Positions 37,201 through 45,224 of a DNA stretch of 64,000 nucleotides are shown one piece after another (the first letter of the stretch is position 1; each line of letters opens with the position of its first letter). The notes below the pieces were generated by a model. The model saw only the letters and a list, made by a program, of their open reading frames with translations, made no database searches and was not told the DNA's origin. A program made the position numbers and the translations under genes. Origin of the DNA: Streptomyces sp. TG1A-60 (GTDB lineage Bacteria; Actinomycetota; Actinomycetes; Streptomycetales; Streptomycetaceae); NCBI RefSeq assembly GCF_037201975.1, contig NZ_CP147520.1:2356001-2420000 (forward strand). Reading direction: 5' to 3'.

Positions 37201-37315
37201 GGCTCGCCGCACCGGGGTCGGGTACCGGCCCGCCGGACGGCGGCGGTCCGGACAGCGGCCCGGCCCCCCGGAGCGCGGGGTTCAGCGTGGAGGCGGAGGA
37301 CTGGCGGGGGCTCAC
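34286..37315 (-). CDS. Membrane GGDEF/EAL protein with PAS domain; probable diguanylate cyclase
   Basis: About 1009 residues. The N-terminal half has roughly eight to ten membrane helices. A cytosolic or loop insert rich in histidine interrupts it (12 His in ~60 residues, from GQRHGQTDESGHARVVHEH to GGDHSRY). Then come a PAS/PAC domain (ENHFRSLVQGSSDVIMIAAP), a GGDEF domain with intact RLGGDEF, and an EAL domain in which EALxRW is TAARW, DDFGTGYSS is LDGFGTGQAG and EGVE is DGVD. The EAL half should lack phosphodiesterase activity, so c-di-GMP synthesis with EAL as a sensor is likely. GTG 37315 was chosen (GGGAGA upstream). A frame continues to GTG 37615, and ATG 37625 has a better ribosome site but sits in another frame. 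Confidence 0.88.
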   Translation of the reverse strand: MSPRQSSASTLNPALRGAGPLSGPPPSGGPVPDPGAASQRARLVLALVCAAYAVGAALGWGSDQVALIMGDFGLAAAAAAAAVSCFRYARSRRSRFRPAWLLFALSSAMAALGNGVWGWYEVVLERPVPEPSYADLFFLCFAPPAIVGLLVLAKRPVTKAGWVCLALDSWLIGGSLVTLSWSLALAQTAQLDGSNTAHTALSLAYPLLDIALVSMVLALHFRRSSMHRSAVNTAIGALALTVMCDALFTSPLLHTTYRSGQLLDAGWFAGSLLLAYAPWAGQRHGQTDESGHARVVHEHIPGQRHDIQPGHRHEAQPDHRHDGQQGGHVHVLLQGEGGDHSRYPATRPIAGSLAALTPYLAAAVCTLGILYNVLNGRSVDRVVLMTACTVVLALVVRQGIMLLDNITLTQELAQKENHFRSLVQGSSDVIMIAAPNGILRYVSPAAAGVYGSPAEELVGRELASIIHPEDLGCVVHEARRFLAANPAEEPTTRIECRFKSGDGGWLNVESTVNRHHGGLIFNSRDVTERVRLQAQLQHNAEHDPLTDLPNRALFTKRVQQALSGRRSSDRGIALRNTAVLFIDLDGFKAVNDTIGHQAGDELLVQAARRLQDAVRQGDTASRLGGDEFAALIVGDGSRDRAARERHIFELADRLRITLSQPYTIDGNDVRVAASIGVSFAEPGLGAGELLRNADLAMYRAKASGKGRVELYRPQMQQDVVRKAQLATRLRAALHDGEFILLNQPVVELETGRISSVATAARWRSSQGVLFTPAEFLRVSEDSDKTAELGRWMLEQAVEQAADRLTGGLSVPVSVRMGARRLLDRSLPPGFLETLLTRHGLPSGSLVVELSDTELKGPLDELERRLKHLRRLGVRIALDGFGTGQAGITALRRLPVDVLKLDRSLVEGIVESTRLHKITHGLLRIAGDLGLQAVADGVDLPEQVVALRAMGCTHGQGAAFSGPLDEYRLRRALSVGHYPVPTGPAEPAFVRRPEGLSAMVASPPTVAPGR

Positions 37316-37707
37316 CGGGTCTCCCAGGTGAGCGTCGACCCCGCGTCCCGCTGGTCCCGCCGTGTCGGGTGGGTGTGCTTTCTGCGGCTGCTGTGCCTGC
37401 GGTGATGACCGTGACCGCCGTGGCCGCCGCGACTCCCGTGCGGGTGCCTCCGCGTCACAGCTCGCCAGGGCCGCCGTCGGCGGCTCCGCCGCGTCGGATC
37501 GTTCGTCCTTAGGTCGTGCATCGCCCGTCGCCCCCCTCACTGTCTCTCTCCGTCCCCGGCGCCGAACGGTGCACGGCGCAGCCCCCTGTCGGGGACGATA
37601 CACCAGTATCGTCACTCAGGGACATAGTTCCTCTACGCTCAGTGACCACCTGCGGCGATACGAGCACGTTCCGCTTCCGAGGGAATGCGGAGGGTGCCCG
37701 AAGTGGA
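37316..37707. other. Region upstream of the GGDEF gene and downstream of the dehydrogenase gene
   Basis: About 390 bases of uncertain status. The minus-strand frame of the GGDEF gene stays open to 37615 but with weaker third-position bias and many Arg codons. ATG 37625 with AGAGGA three bases upstream reads MSLSDDTGVSSPTGG and would join the main frame only if the C6 run 37531-37536 lost one base. The GGDEF promoter lies somewhere here. Confidence 0.4.
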
Positions 37708-38709
37708 TTACACGTCGTCCGTCTCGCCTGTCGTAAGGACCACGTTGCGCAGTGGCTCCCGGTTCACGAAACGCCCCAACTGGTCCACCAGCAGCCTTTT
37801 GGCGCGCGGCAGAAAGGCCGATGTGGGGCCGCCGACGTGCGGGCTGATGAGCACTCCCGGCGCGCGCCACAGCGGGTGCCCCGGCGGCAGCGGCTCGGGG
37901 TCGGTGACGTCGAGCGCCGCGGTGATGCGCCCGCGGTCCAGTTCCGCCAGGAGCGCCTTGGTGTCGACGACGCCTCCGCGGGCAACATTCACCAAGAGGG
38001 CGCCGTCCTTCATACGGGCCAGGAAGTCGGCGTTGACCAGGCCTTTCGTCTGTTCTGTGAGGGGGGTGGAGAGGATCACGACGTCCGCCCGCGGCAGCAG
38101 GGCGGGCAGTTCGGTGAGTGGGTGCACCAATCCGCGCGCCGTGGTGCGCTCAGAGCGCGCGACGCGCGCCACCCGCGCCACCTCGAAGGGCACGAGCCGG
38201 TCCTCGATGGCGGCGCCGATCGAGCCGTAGCCGACGATGAGGACGGACCTGTCGGCGAGCGCGGGCCGGAAGTCGCCCTGCCAGCACTCCTTTTGCTGGG
38301 CCCGGACGAAGTCGGGGACGCCGCGCAGCGAGGCGAGGGTGAGCGTCAGCGCGAGTTCGGCCGTACTCGCCTCGTGCACCCCGCGCGCGTTGCACAGCCG
38401 GACGCCGGGCGCGACCACCGACAGCCGGGCCAGGACGTCGTCGACGCCCGCCGTGAGCGTCTGGATGACCCGCAGGTTCCGCATGTGCTCCAGCGGGCTC
38501 ACCTTCACCGGCCGGCGCTTCATGTACGGCACGACGTAGAGGACGCAGTCCCCCGGGTCGCCCGGATACGGCTGCGTGCCGTCCTCACCTCCGTCCCAGA
38601 AGAGGTAGTTGGGGCCCTGCGGAAGTCCCTCGATCTCGTCCGGCGGGATGGGGAGCCACACGTCGGCGGTCACGTCCGCGGTCGGGTCGGCAGTCGCGTC
38701 GTCAGTCAT
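37708..38709 (-). CDS. D-isomer-specific 2-hydroxyacid dehydrogenase family protein
   Basis: 333 residues. The Rossmann loop is VLIVGYGSIGAAIEDRLVPFE, the catalytic Arg is in VNVARGGVVDTKAL, Glu in DVTDPEPLPPGHPLW and His in ISPHVGGPT. The N-terminal substrate domain begins after a short Asp/Thr/Ala-rich arm (MTDDATADPTADVTADVW). The substrate cannot be predicted; homologues are labelled phosphoglycerate or glyoxylate dehydrogenase-like. ATG 38709 is divergent from the aldo/keto reductase, with 76 bases between starts. Confidence 0.9.
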   Translation of the reverse strand: MTDDATADPTADVTADVWLPIPPDEIEGLPQGPNYLFWDGGEDGTQPYPGDPGDCVLYVVPYMKRRPVKVSPLEHMRNLRVIQTLTAGVDDVLARLSVVAPGVRLCNARGVHEASTAELALTLTLASLRGVPDFVRAQQKECWQGDFRPALADRSVLIVGYGSIGAAIEDRLVPFEVARVARVARSERTTARGLVHPLTELPALLPRADVVILSTPLTEQTKGLVNADFLARMKDGALLVNVARGGVVDTKALLAELDRGRITAALDVTDPEPLPPGHPLWRAPGVLISPHVGGPTSAFLPRAKRLLVDQLGRFVNREPLRNVVLTTGETDDV

Positions 38710-38785
38710 GCTCCGGAGGCTATGTCAGGTGCCTGGCACGGCAGAGGTTAGGTTGGAGGGCCAGGAGAGGGAGGGTCACGACCAG

Positions 38786-39973
38786 GTGGAGCGCAGGACG
38801 ATCGGCGCGGCGACGCTCGAAGTGGGGGCCGTCGGACTCGGGTGCATGCCGATGAGCTGGGCGTACACCGGGTCGCGGCAACGGGGCGACGAGTCGATGC
38901 GTACGGTGCACCGGGCGCTCGACCTCGGCACCACGCTGCTGGACACGGCCGACATGTACGGCCCCTTCACCAATGAACTGCTGGTGGGCCGGGTGCTGAA
39001 GGAGCGCCGCGCGGAGGCCTTCGTCTCCACGAAGGTGGGCCTGCTGGTGGGCGAGCAGCACATCGTGGCCAACGGCCGCCCCGGCTACGTGAGACGCGCC
39101 TGCGACGCCTCGCTGCGCCGGCTCCAGACCGACGTCATCGACCTCTACCAACTCCACCGGGCGGACCCCGAGGTCCCCGTCGAGGAGACCTGGGGCGCGA
39201 TGGCGGACCTCGTACAGGCCGGAAAGGTACGGTCGTTGGGCCTGTGCGCGGTGGGGGCGCGGGCGGGCCGCCGGCCGGGCGCGGGCCTGTACGACGGCAC
39301 GATCCGCCAGCTGCGGCGCGTCCAGCAGGTCTTCCCGGTGAGCGCGGTGCAGGCGGAGCTGTCGGTCTGGTCGCGGGAGGCGCTGGGCTCCCTCCTGCCC
39401 TGGTGCTCGGCCCGCGGCATCGGCTTCCTCGCCGCCATGCCCCTCGGTAACGGCTTCCTCACCGGCACGCTGACCCCCGGCGGGGGCTTCGAGCCCGACG
39501 ACCTCCGCGCCCGCCACCCCCGCTTCACCGCCGACATGATGGCTGCCAACCAGCCCCTCGTCGTCGGCCTGCGCCGCGTCGCGGCCCGTCACGGGGCCAC
39601 CGTGACCCCGGCGCAGGTCGCCCTCGCCTGGTTGCTGTCGCTGGGCTCCCACGTGGTCCCGGTGCCGGGCACGAAGCGGGCACGGTGGGTGACGGAGAAC
39701 GCGGCGGCCCACGCGCTGCGTCTCACGCCCGAGGATCTGGCAGAGGTGGCGGCCCTCCCCCTGCCCAGGGATCCTGGGACTGAGTGGACACCCGTCGGGC
39801 GACGGACGGACCGGAGCACCGGGCCGCAGCCGTGGTGGGAGTCGTGGCGGAGTCGGCCGCACCCGTGCCGGGCGTGTGTGAGCCGAAGAAATTCGCTTGA
39901 TCGGGCGGAGGGGGAACTTGTGGGGCACTCGCGGTGTAAGACAAGTAGAAGCTCCACGCCGAAGGGATCGTGA
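38786..39973 (+). CDS. Aldo/keto reductase
   Basis: NADPH-dependent reductase of the AKR superfamily, (beta/alpha)8 barrel. The tetrad is visible: Asp and Tyr in LLDTADMYGPF, Lys in FVSTKVGLLVG and His in LYQLHRADPEV. The C-terminal cofactor segment is HVVPVPGTKRARWVTENAAAHAL. GTG 38786 follows GGGAGGG by about ten bases. The frame is 395 codons, about 65 longer than usual. After LAEVAALPLP (about 39765) the sequence loses family character and runs to TGA 39971-39973, overlapping the next ATG (TGATG). A lost base near 39770 would instead give a stop at 39779 (ending QGSWD). Confidence 0.85.
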   Translation: MERRTIGAATLEVGAVGLGCMPMSWAYTGSRQRGDESMRTVHRALDLGTTLLDTADMYGPFTNELLVGRVLKERRAEAFVSTKVGLLVGEQHIVANGRPGYVRRACDASLRRLQTDVIDLYQLHRADPEVPVEETWGAMADLVQAGKVRSLGLCAVGARAGRRPGAGLYDGTIRQLRRVQQVFPVSAVQAELSVWSREALGSLLPWCSARGIGFLAAMPLGNGFLTGTLTPGGGFEPDDLRARHPRFTADMMAANQPLVVGLRRVAARHGATVTPAQVALAWLLSLGSHVVPVPGTKRARWVTENAAAHALRLTPEDLAEVAALPLPRDPGTEWTPVGRRTDRSTGPQPWWESWRSRPHPCRACVSRRNSLDRAEGELVGHSRCKTSRSSTPKGS

Positions 39974-41136
39974 TGGTGCAACGTCGAGTGGTGACGGCCG
40001 CGTTGGCCGCAGCCGTGCTCCTGGTGACGTCCGGCTGCTCCTCCGACGACGGAGAGCAACCGGACGCGGCCGGCGGCTCACCCCCGAGCAGCAGCGCGGA
40101 GGCGTCCCCCTCCGGGCAGGCGGCGGACGCGGCGCCCCCCGCCGAGGGCTCGGTGAAGGTCGTGCGCACGGTCGCCGAGGACCTCGACAGCCCCTGGGGC
40201 CTCGCGGCCCTTCCCGAGGGCGGCCTTCTCGTGTCCTCCCGTGACGAGGCCACGATCAGCAGAATCGACGAGAGGACCGGCGAGAAGACCGAGCTCGGCG
40301 AGGTCCCCGGCGTCGCCCCGGCCGGCGAGGGCGGCCTCATGGGCATCGCCGTCTCCCCGGAGTACGCCTCCGACCACATGATCTACGCGTACTTCACCTC
40401 GGCGTCCGACAACAGGATCGTGCGGATGCCGTACGACCCCGCGAAGCCCGTCGGCGAGCAGCTCGGCGCCCCCGACGTAGTCCTCCGCGGTATCCCCAAG
40501 GGCACGAACCACAACGGCGGCCGTATCGCCTTCGGCCCCGACCAGATGCTGTACGCCGGCACCGGCGAGCGGTACGAGGGCCCCCTGGCCCAGGACAAGG
40601 ACTCTCTCGGCGGCAAGATCCTCCGCATGACCCCGGACGGCGAGCCCGCCCCCGGCAACCCCTTCGACGACTCCGTCGTGTACTCGTACGGCCACCGCAA
40701 CGTCCAGGGCCTCGCCTGGGACGGCGAGCAGCGCCTCTGGGCCTCGGAGTTCGGCCAGAACACCTGGGACGAGCTGAACCACATCCAGCCGGGCGGGAAC
40801 TACGGCTGGCCGGAGGCCGAGGGCAAGGGCGGCGAGTCCGGTTACATCGGCCCCGTGGCCGTCTGGGACGTGGCCGAGGCCTCCCCCAGCGGCATAGCCA
40901 TGGCCGAGGGCTCAATCTGGATGGCCGGCCTCCGGGGCCAGCGCCTGTGGCGCATCCCCCTGGACGGCACCAAGACCTCCGCCGAGCCCCGGTCCTTCCT
41001 CGAAGGTGACTACGGCCGCCTGCGCACGGTGGTCTCCGCCGGCGGCGACAAACTGTGGCTGGTCACCAGCGAGACGGACGGCCGCGGTTCCCCGGAGGGC
41101 GGCGACGACAAGATCCTGGAGCTGGAGGTGAGGTAG
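39973..41136 (+). CDS. Secreted PQQ-type glucose/sorbosone dehydrogenase-like lipoprotein
   Basis: 387 residues. Lipoprotein signal MVQRRVVTAALAAAVLLVTSGC with Cys at ~22, then a Ser/Ala/Pro-rich linker. A six-bladed beta-propeller of the GSDH family follows: LDSPWGLAALPEGGLLVSSRD, GEGGLMGIAVSPEY, NHNGGRIAFGPDQMLYAGTGE, YGHRNVQGLAWD, SEFGQNTWDELN and GGNYGWPEAEG. It probably oxidises sugars outside the membrane with PQQ supplied from elsewhere. ATG 39973 has GAAGGGA six bases upstream. Confidence 0.9.
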   Translation: MVQRRVVTAALAAAVLLVTSGCSSDDGEQPDAAGGSPPSSSAEASPSGQAADAAPPAEGSVKVVRTVAEDLDSPWGLAALPEGGLLVSSRDEATISRIDERTGEKTELGEVPGVAPAGEGGLMGIAVSPEYASDHMIYAYFTSASDNRIVRMPYDPAKPVGEQLGAPDVVLRGIPKGTNHNGGRIAFGPDQMLYAGTGERYEGPLAQDKDSLGGKILRMTPDGEPAPGNPFDDSVVYSYGHRNVQGLAWDGEQRLWASEFGQNTWDELNHIQPGGNYGWPEAEGKGGESGYIGPVAVWDVAEASPSGIAMAEGSIWMAGLRGQRLWRIPLDGTKTSAEPRSFLEGDYGRLRTVVSAGGDKLWLVTSETDGRGSPEGGDDKILELEVR

Positions 41137-41145
41137 CCCGCCGGG

Positions 41146-41404
41146 TCACTCGTCGCTGATCAGCGACTGGTCGAGGATCACCACCGAGACCAGGATCAGG
41201 AACGCCCGGTGGATCATGTGCCAGACGGTCGGTCCCGGGACTACGGACGCCACACGGATGTCCTCACCGCTCACGGCCTGGGACGTCGGCGTGAAGGGAT
41301 CCTCGGCCAGCTTGTGAAGTCTCCGCTCCAGAAGCTTGCGTCTGTCCTCGGCAAGCACGTCCCTCTGCGCGGCAGCACACTGTGAACTCGATCTGGTACA
41401 ACAC
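41146..41404 (-). pseudogene. RelE/ParE-like toxin ORF with frameshift
   Basis: The N-terminus from GTG 41404 or TTG 41401 (GGAGGAG just upstream) reads (M)LYQIEFTVCCRA. The rest in a second frame reads AAAQRDVLAEDRRKLLERRL, then HKLAEDPFTPTSQAVSGEDI RV and HMIHRAFLILVSVVILDQSLISDE. Joined, these give a ~85-residue RelE/ParE-fold protein (basic helix pair, then a beta-sheet with IHRAFLILV). The break lies near 41365-41375, not at a homopolymer, and needs one base removed or two added. No antitoxin is visible; the LuxR gene stop is only ~30 bases upstream. Either decayed or a sequence error. Confidence 0.6.
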
Positions 41405-41434
41405 AGCTCCTCCGCTGTTCGTGACCTACCCGCG

Positions 41435-44400
41435 TCATCCCGCGACAAGCCGCTCCCCCACCCCCGCGGGGACCAACCCCACCCGATGCGCCACCGCCGC
41501 CGCCTCGCCCCGGCCCGAGACACCGAGCTTGGCGAGGATGTTCGAGACGTGGACGCTGGCCGTCTTCGGGGAGATGAAGAGTTCCTCGGCTATCTGGCGG
41601 TTGGTGCGGCCGGCGGCGACGAGGCGGAGGACGTCGTGTTCGCGGCCGGTGAGGCCGAGCGCGGCGACGGGGTCGGCGGGGGCCAGGGCCGGCTCGGGGG
41701 CGCGGCTCAGGGTGAGGCGGGCGCGGCGGGCCAGGCGGGCGACCTCGTCGGCGAGCGGGCGGGCGCCGAGGTGGTCGGCGACGGCGGCGGCCAGCCGCAG
41801 CAGTTCCGTCGCCCGGTCCCGTGCCTCGTCGTCGGCGCCGTCGGCCAACAGCGCCTCGGCGAGGCGGTGCCGGACGCGGGCGAGATCGTACGGCCGTTCC
41901 AGGGGCTCGAAGGCGGTGACGACGTCGGACCAGGTGTCCGGGGCCACCTCGCCCTCGGCGCGCCGGAGTTCGGCGCGCACCCAGCGTTCGTGGGCGAGCC
42001 AGACCGGTGCGCCGGTGGTGAGCTTCCTGACCACGGTGAGGATCCGGTCGAGGACCTCGGCGCGGCCTGGCTCGGCCGCCGGCAGGGCGCGGGCGTCGGC
42101 CTCCGCGACGGTCGCGGTGAGCAGCAGCGGCCAGGCATAGCGCTGGGTGCCGACGGGGAAGCCGGTGTCGAGGACGCGGGCCAGTTCGGCGCGGGCGTCC
42201 GGGAGGCGGCCCTCGGCGGCGGCGATGCCGATCGCGAAGCAGGACAATGGCAGGTTGTTCTGGGGCATGGGGTTGTGGGTTCCGAAGTGGCCGTGTGCGG
42301 TGGCGAGTTGGCTCCGGGTCTCGGCGGTGTCGCCGCGGGCGAGGGCGATGGCGGCGAGGCAGAGGGAGCTGCCGCCGCGCGTCTTGGTGCTGGTCCCGGT
42401 GTACCGGGCCTTCGCGGCGGCTTCCCCGGCCTCGTCCCAGTGTCCGAGGGAGATGAGCGATTCGGAGAGATTGCCCCAGATCCAGGCCTCGTAGTCCAGC
42501 AGACCCATGCGTTGGGTGACGTCGAGTCCCGCTCGCAGCAGGCGGACGGCCTCCTGGGAGCGCCCGACGCCCTCCAGGCAGGACGGGAGGTTGATATGGG
42601 CGCGGCCCACGACGGTGGCGGGGCCGCGTGCGAGGGCGCGTCTGCGGACCTCCTCCATCTCCGCGAGGCCCGTCTCGACGTCTCCCGCGTCGGCCATCAG
42701 GCCGCCGAGGGTGAGGCGGGCGTTCAGCTCGATGTCCTCGGCGCCGACCATGCGCGCGTACTCGACGGCGCGCTGGGCGTCGGAGAGGGCGTCGGGACCG
42801 GGGGCGTGGAGCATGGACCAGCCCGCGACACGGGACAGCACCTCGGCGTGCACCTCGGACGGGGGCAGGCCGCGTACCAGTTCCTGGGCGGTGGCGAGTT
42901 CCTTCCAGCCGTCGCCCCGGGCCAGGCCCTCCGTCAGCAGGGAGCGCTGTACCCAGAACCAGGCGGTGCGCAGCGGGTCGTCCCCGTCGGCCAGCAGGTC
43001 GAGGGCCCGTCGGGTGATCCGCATGGCCCGCTCCCGTTCCCCGCACAGCCGTCCCGCGACGGCGGCCTCGGCCATGAGGTCGAGGTAGCGCAGTGGTGTG
43101 GTGGCGGGGTCGCAGCCGCAGGGAGGGTAGACCTCGGCGTGGTCGATGGGGCGCAGGGCGGCGCGTACGGCGTCGGGGGCGGCCTCCCACAGTTCCATCG
43201 CCCGCTCCAGAAGCCGTAGTTGCTCGGAGTGGGCATGCCGGGAGCGGGCCTCGGCGGAGGCGTAGAGGACGGCGGGCAGGGCCTTGGCGGCGTCGTGGGC
43301 GTGGTACCAGTAGCTGGCCAGTCGGGTGGCGCGGCCGTCGGCCGGGACGAGCGTCGGGTCGGCCTCCAGGGCCTCGGCGTAGCGGCGGTTGAGGCGGGAG
43401 CGTTCGCCGGGCAGCAGGTCGTCGCTGACGGCCTCGCGGACCAGGGAGTGCCGGAAGCGGTAGCCGTCGCCGCCGGGTGCGGCGTGCAGGATGTTGGCGC
43501 CGACAGCGGCGCGCAGCGCCTCGATGAGGTCGTCCTCGGGGAGCCGGGCCACGGCCGCGAGCAGGGCGTACTCCACGGTGGAACCGCCCTCGGCGACGAT
43601 GCGGGCGACCCGCTGGGCGTCCTCGGGGAGGTGTTCGACGCGGACGAGGAGCAGGTCGCGCAGGGAGTGGGTGAGGGCGGGGCAGCCGCCGCCGTGGGCG
43701 GCGACGGCGAGTTCCTCGACGAAGAAGGCGTTGCCGTCGGAACGTTCGAAGATCTCGTCGGCCCGCTCCGGTGCGGGTTCGGCGGCGAGGATGCCGGCGA
43801 GCTGGTGGCCGACCTCGGCGCGGTTGAAGCGGCGCAGATCGATGCGGCGGACCGTGCGGAGGCGGTCGAGTTCCGCGAGGAGGGGGCGCAGCGGGTGGCG
43901 GCGGTGGATGTCGTCGGAGCGGTAGGTGGCGAGGACGACGAGGCGGCCGGTGCGCAGGGTGCGCAGGAGGTAGGAGAGGAGGTGACGGGTGGAGGTGTCG
44001 GCCCAGTGCAGGTCCTCCAGGGCGAGGAGGATCGTGCGGTCGGCGGCGAGGCGTTCCAGGAGGCGGGCGGTGAGTTCGAAGAGGCGAGCCGTGCCCTCCT
44101 CGTCGTGCCGTGCGCGGGAGGCCTCACCCAACTCGGGCAGGAGCCGGGCCAGTTCCTGTTCCTGGCCGGCGGCTGCGGCGGACAGCTCGTCGGGGAGCTG
44201 GCGGCGCAGGGCGCGCAGCGCGGTGGAGAAGGGCGCGAAGGGCAGCCCGTCGGCGCCGATCTCGACGCAGCCACCGAGCACGACGACCGCGCCCCCGCGC
44301 ACGGCCTCGCCGGCGAACTCCTCGACCAGACGGGTCTTGCCCACACCGGCCTCACCGCCGAGCAGCAGCGCCTGCGGCCCGCCCTCGTCCGTCCCGCTCC

Positions 44401-44539
44401 CCGCCGCCCGCGCGCCGCCTTCACCTGCGGCACGGGCCAGCGCCTCGCGCAACACCTCCAGTTCATCGGCTCGACCCACGAACACCGGACTGACGGACCT
44501 GGTCTCCACATCGCCGAGCATCGCACGAGGCGCCGACAC
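41435..44539 (-). CDS. Large ATP-binding LuxR-family transcriptional regulator (LAL type)
   Basis: About 1034 residues. The N-terminal AAA/NACHT-like ATPase has Walker A LLLGGEAGVGKTRLVEEF and Walker B ILLALEDLHWADTS. A long alpha-helical TPR-like middle (about 450-900) follows. The C-terminal LuxR HTH is LTGREHDVLRLVAAGRTNRQ IAEELFISPKTASVHVSNIL AKLGV. LAL/MalT-like regulators activate pathway or sugar-use genes after ligand and ATP binding. Start chosen at GTG 44539 (GGAGA ten bases upstream); ATG 44521 (MLGDVETRSVSPVFVGR) is the alternative. Target genes cannot be told from context. Confidence 0.9.
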   Translation of the reverse strand: MSAPRAMLGDVETRSVSPVFVGRADELEVLREALARAAGEGGARAAGSGTDEGGPQALLLGGEAGVGKTRLVEEFAGEAVRGGAVVVLGGCVEIGADGLPFAPFSTALRALRRQLPDELSAAAAGQEQELARLLPELGEASRARHDEEGTARLFELTARLLERLAADRTILLALEDLHWADTSTRHLLSYLLRTLRTGRLVVLATYRSDDIHRRHPLRPLLAELDRLRTVRRIDLRRFNRAEVGHQLAGILAAEPAPERADEIFERSDGNAFFVEELAVAAHGGGCPALTHSLRDLLLVRVEHLPEDAQRVARIVAEGGSTVEYALLAAVARLPEDDLIEALRAAVGANILHAAPGGDGYRFRHSLVREAVSDDLLPGERSRLNRRYAEALEADPTLVPADGRATRLASYWYHAHDAAKALPAVLYASAEARSRHAHSEQLRLLERAMELWEAAPDAVRAALRPIDHAEVYPPCGCDPATTPLRYLDLMAEAAVAGRLCGERERAMRITRRALDLLADGDDPLRTAWFWVQRSLLTEGLARGDGWKELATAQELVRGLPPSEVHAEVLSRVAGWSMLHAPGPDALSDAQRAVEYARMVGAEDIELNARLTLGGLMADAGDVETGLAEMEEVRRRALARGPATVVGRAHINLPSCLEGVGRSQEAVRLLRAGLDVTQRMGLLDYEAWIWGNLSESLISLGHWDEAGEAAAKARYTGTSTKTRGGSSLCLAAIALARGDTAETRSQLATAHGHFGTHNPMPQNNLPLSCFAIGIAAAEGRLPDARAELARVLDTGFPVGTQRYAWPLLLTATVAEADARALPAAEPGRAEVLDRILTVVRKLTTGAPVWLAHERWVRAELRRAEGEVAPDTWSDVVTAFEPLERPYDLARVRHRLAEALLADGADDEARDRATELLRLAAAVADHLGARPLADEVARLARRARLTLSRAPEPALAPADPVAALGLTGREHDVLRLVAAGRTNRQIAEELFISPKTASVHVSNILAKLGVSGRGEAAAVAHRVGLVPAGVGERLVAG

Positions 44540-44774
44540 TCCGTCACCGATTCTCCGCAGCCCCCGGCCGGCCGCGTGGTCGCCCGCCCGACCGTCGCCG
44601 ATACCGCCTCGGTTCACCACGGCACCCCCACGGCCGGCTTCCCCGCAACGGCGGCCCCGGCCGAGCCCGCACATCCGGCTCCCGCGCCACGGCGGCTCCC
44701 TGCCACACCCTCACGCCCGGATACGCGCCCGTACCCCCTCGGCCGATCTCGTCGCCCCACGACCCACCCCGAGC

Positions 44775-44999
44775 TCACGCGGCACGTGGGAAGCGAAGCC
44801 GGCGCAGGCGCTCGCGCGGTGCCCGGCCCTCCGGTTCCGGGTCTCCGCCCCTCTCCCCCGACGCGGACCTCGACAGCGGCGTCCTGGACTCGCGTGCCGC
44901 CTCGCGGTGGGCGCGGCGGGCCGCGCGGGCCCGGCGGTGCTGCTCCGCTTCGCGGACCAGCTCTGCGGAACGGGTCTGCTGGAGTTCGTACTCGAACAT
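44775..44999 (-). CDS. Small Arg-rich conserved protein
   Basis: 74 residues, MFEYELQQTRSAELVREAEQ HRRARAARRAHREAA..., with AGGGG eight bases before ATG 44999. The N-terminal FEYELQQ...AELVREAE helix is a pattern I associate with short Streptomyces proteins of unknown role, often near regulators. It has no membrane segment; the C-terminus is rich in Arg, Glu and Pro. It lies upstream of the LuxR gene on the same strand (235-base gap). No function assigned. Confidence 0.7.
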   Translation of the reverse strand: MFEYELQQTRSAELVREAEQHRRARAARRAHREAARESRTPLSRSASGERGGDPEPEGRAPRERLRRLRFPRAA

Positions 45000-45107
45000 C
45001 TCGTACCCCTCGTGAGGAATCGGTCTCGGCTCGTTCGCCGCGATGCCTCAACCTTCGTGTGCAAGGGGGGTGCGCCACATCGGGAGAGTTCCGCATCCTG
45101 GACGCGG

Positions 45108-45159
45108 GAGGGGCCTTAGGTCCGTCGCGGAGATCCCCGCGACGGGCCTAAGGCCCCTC
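45108..45159 (-). terminator. 23-bp hairpin downstream of the two-helix membrane protein gene
   Basis: GAGGGGCCTTAGG...CGCGG (45108-45130) and its reverse complement (45137-45159) pair over 23 bp with a single G-U, closed by a 6-base loop. Located 65 bases after the stop of the membrane protein gene and before the 74-residue gene. Confidence 0.85.
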
Positions 45160-45170
45160 AGAAGCAGTCC

Positions 45171-45218
45171 TGTCCGGGTGTCCGGGTGTCCGGGTCTCCG
45201 GGTCTCCGGGTCTCCGGG
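45171..45218. repeat. Six tandem 8-base repeats
   Basis: Three copies of TGTCCGGG followed by three of TCTCCGGG, six bases from the stop codon of the membrane protein gene and next to the 23-bp hairpin. A likely length-variable site. Confidence 0.85.
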
Positions 45219-45224
45219 CGGGCG

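Noticed and set aside
37531..37536. Fifth homopolymer frameshift (C6) upstream of the GGDEF gene
   Set aside because: It would require losing, not gaining, a base, unlike the other four, and the upstream region has weak coding bias; a plain downstream GTG start is adequate.
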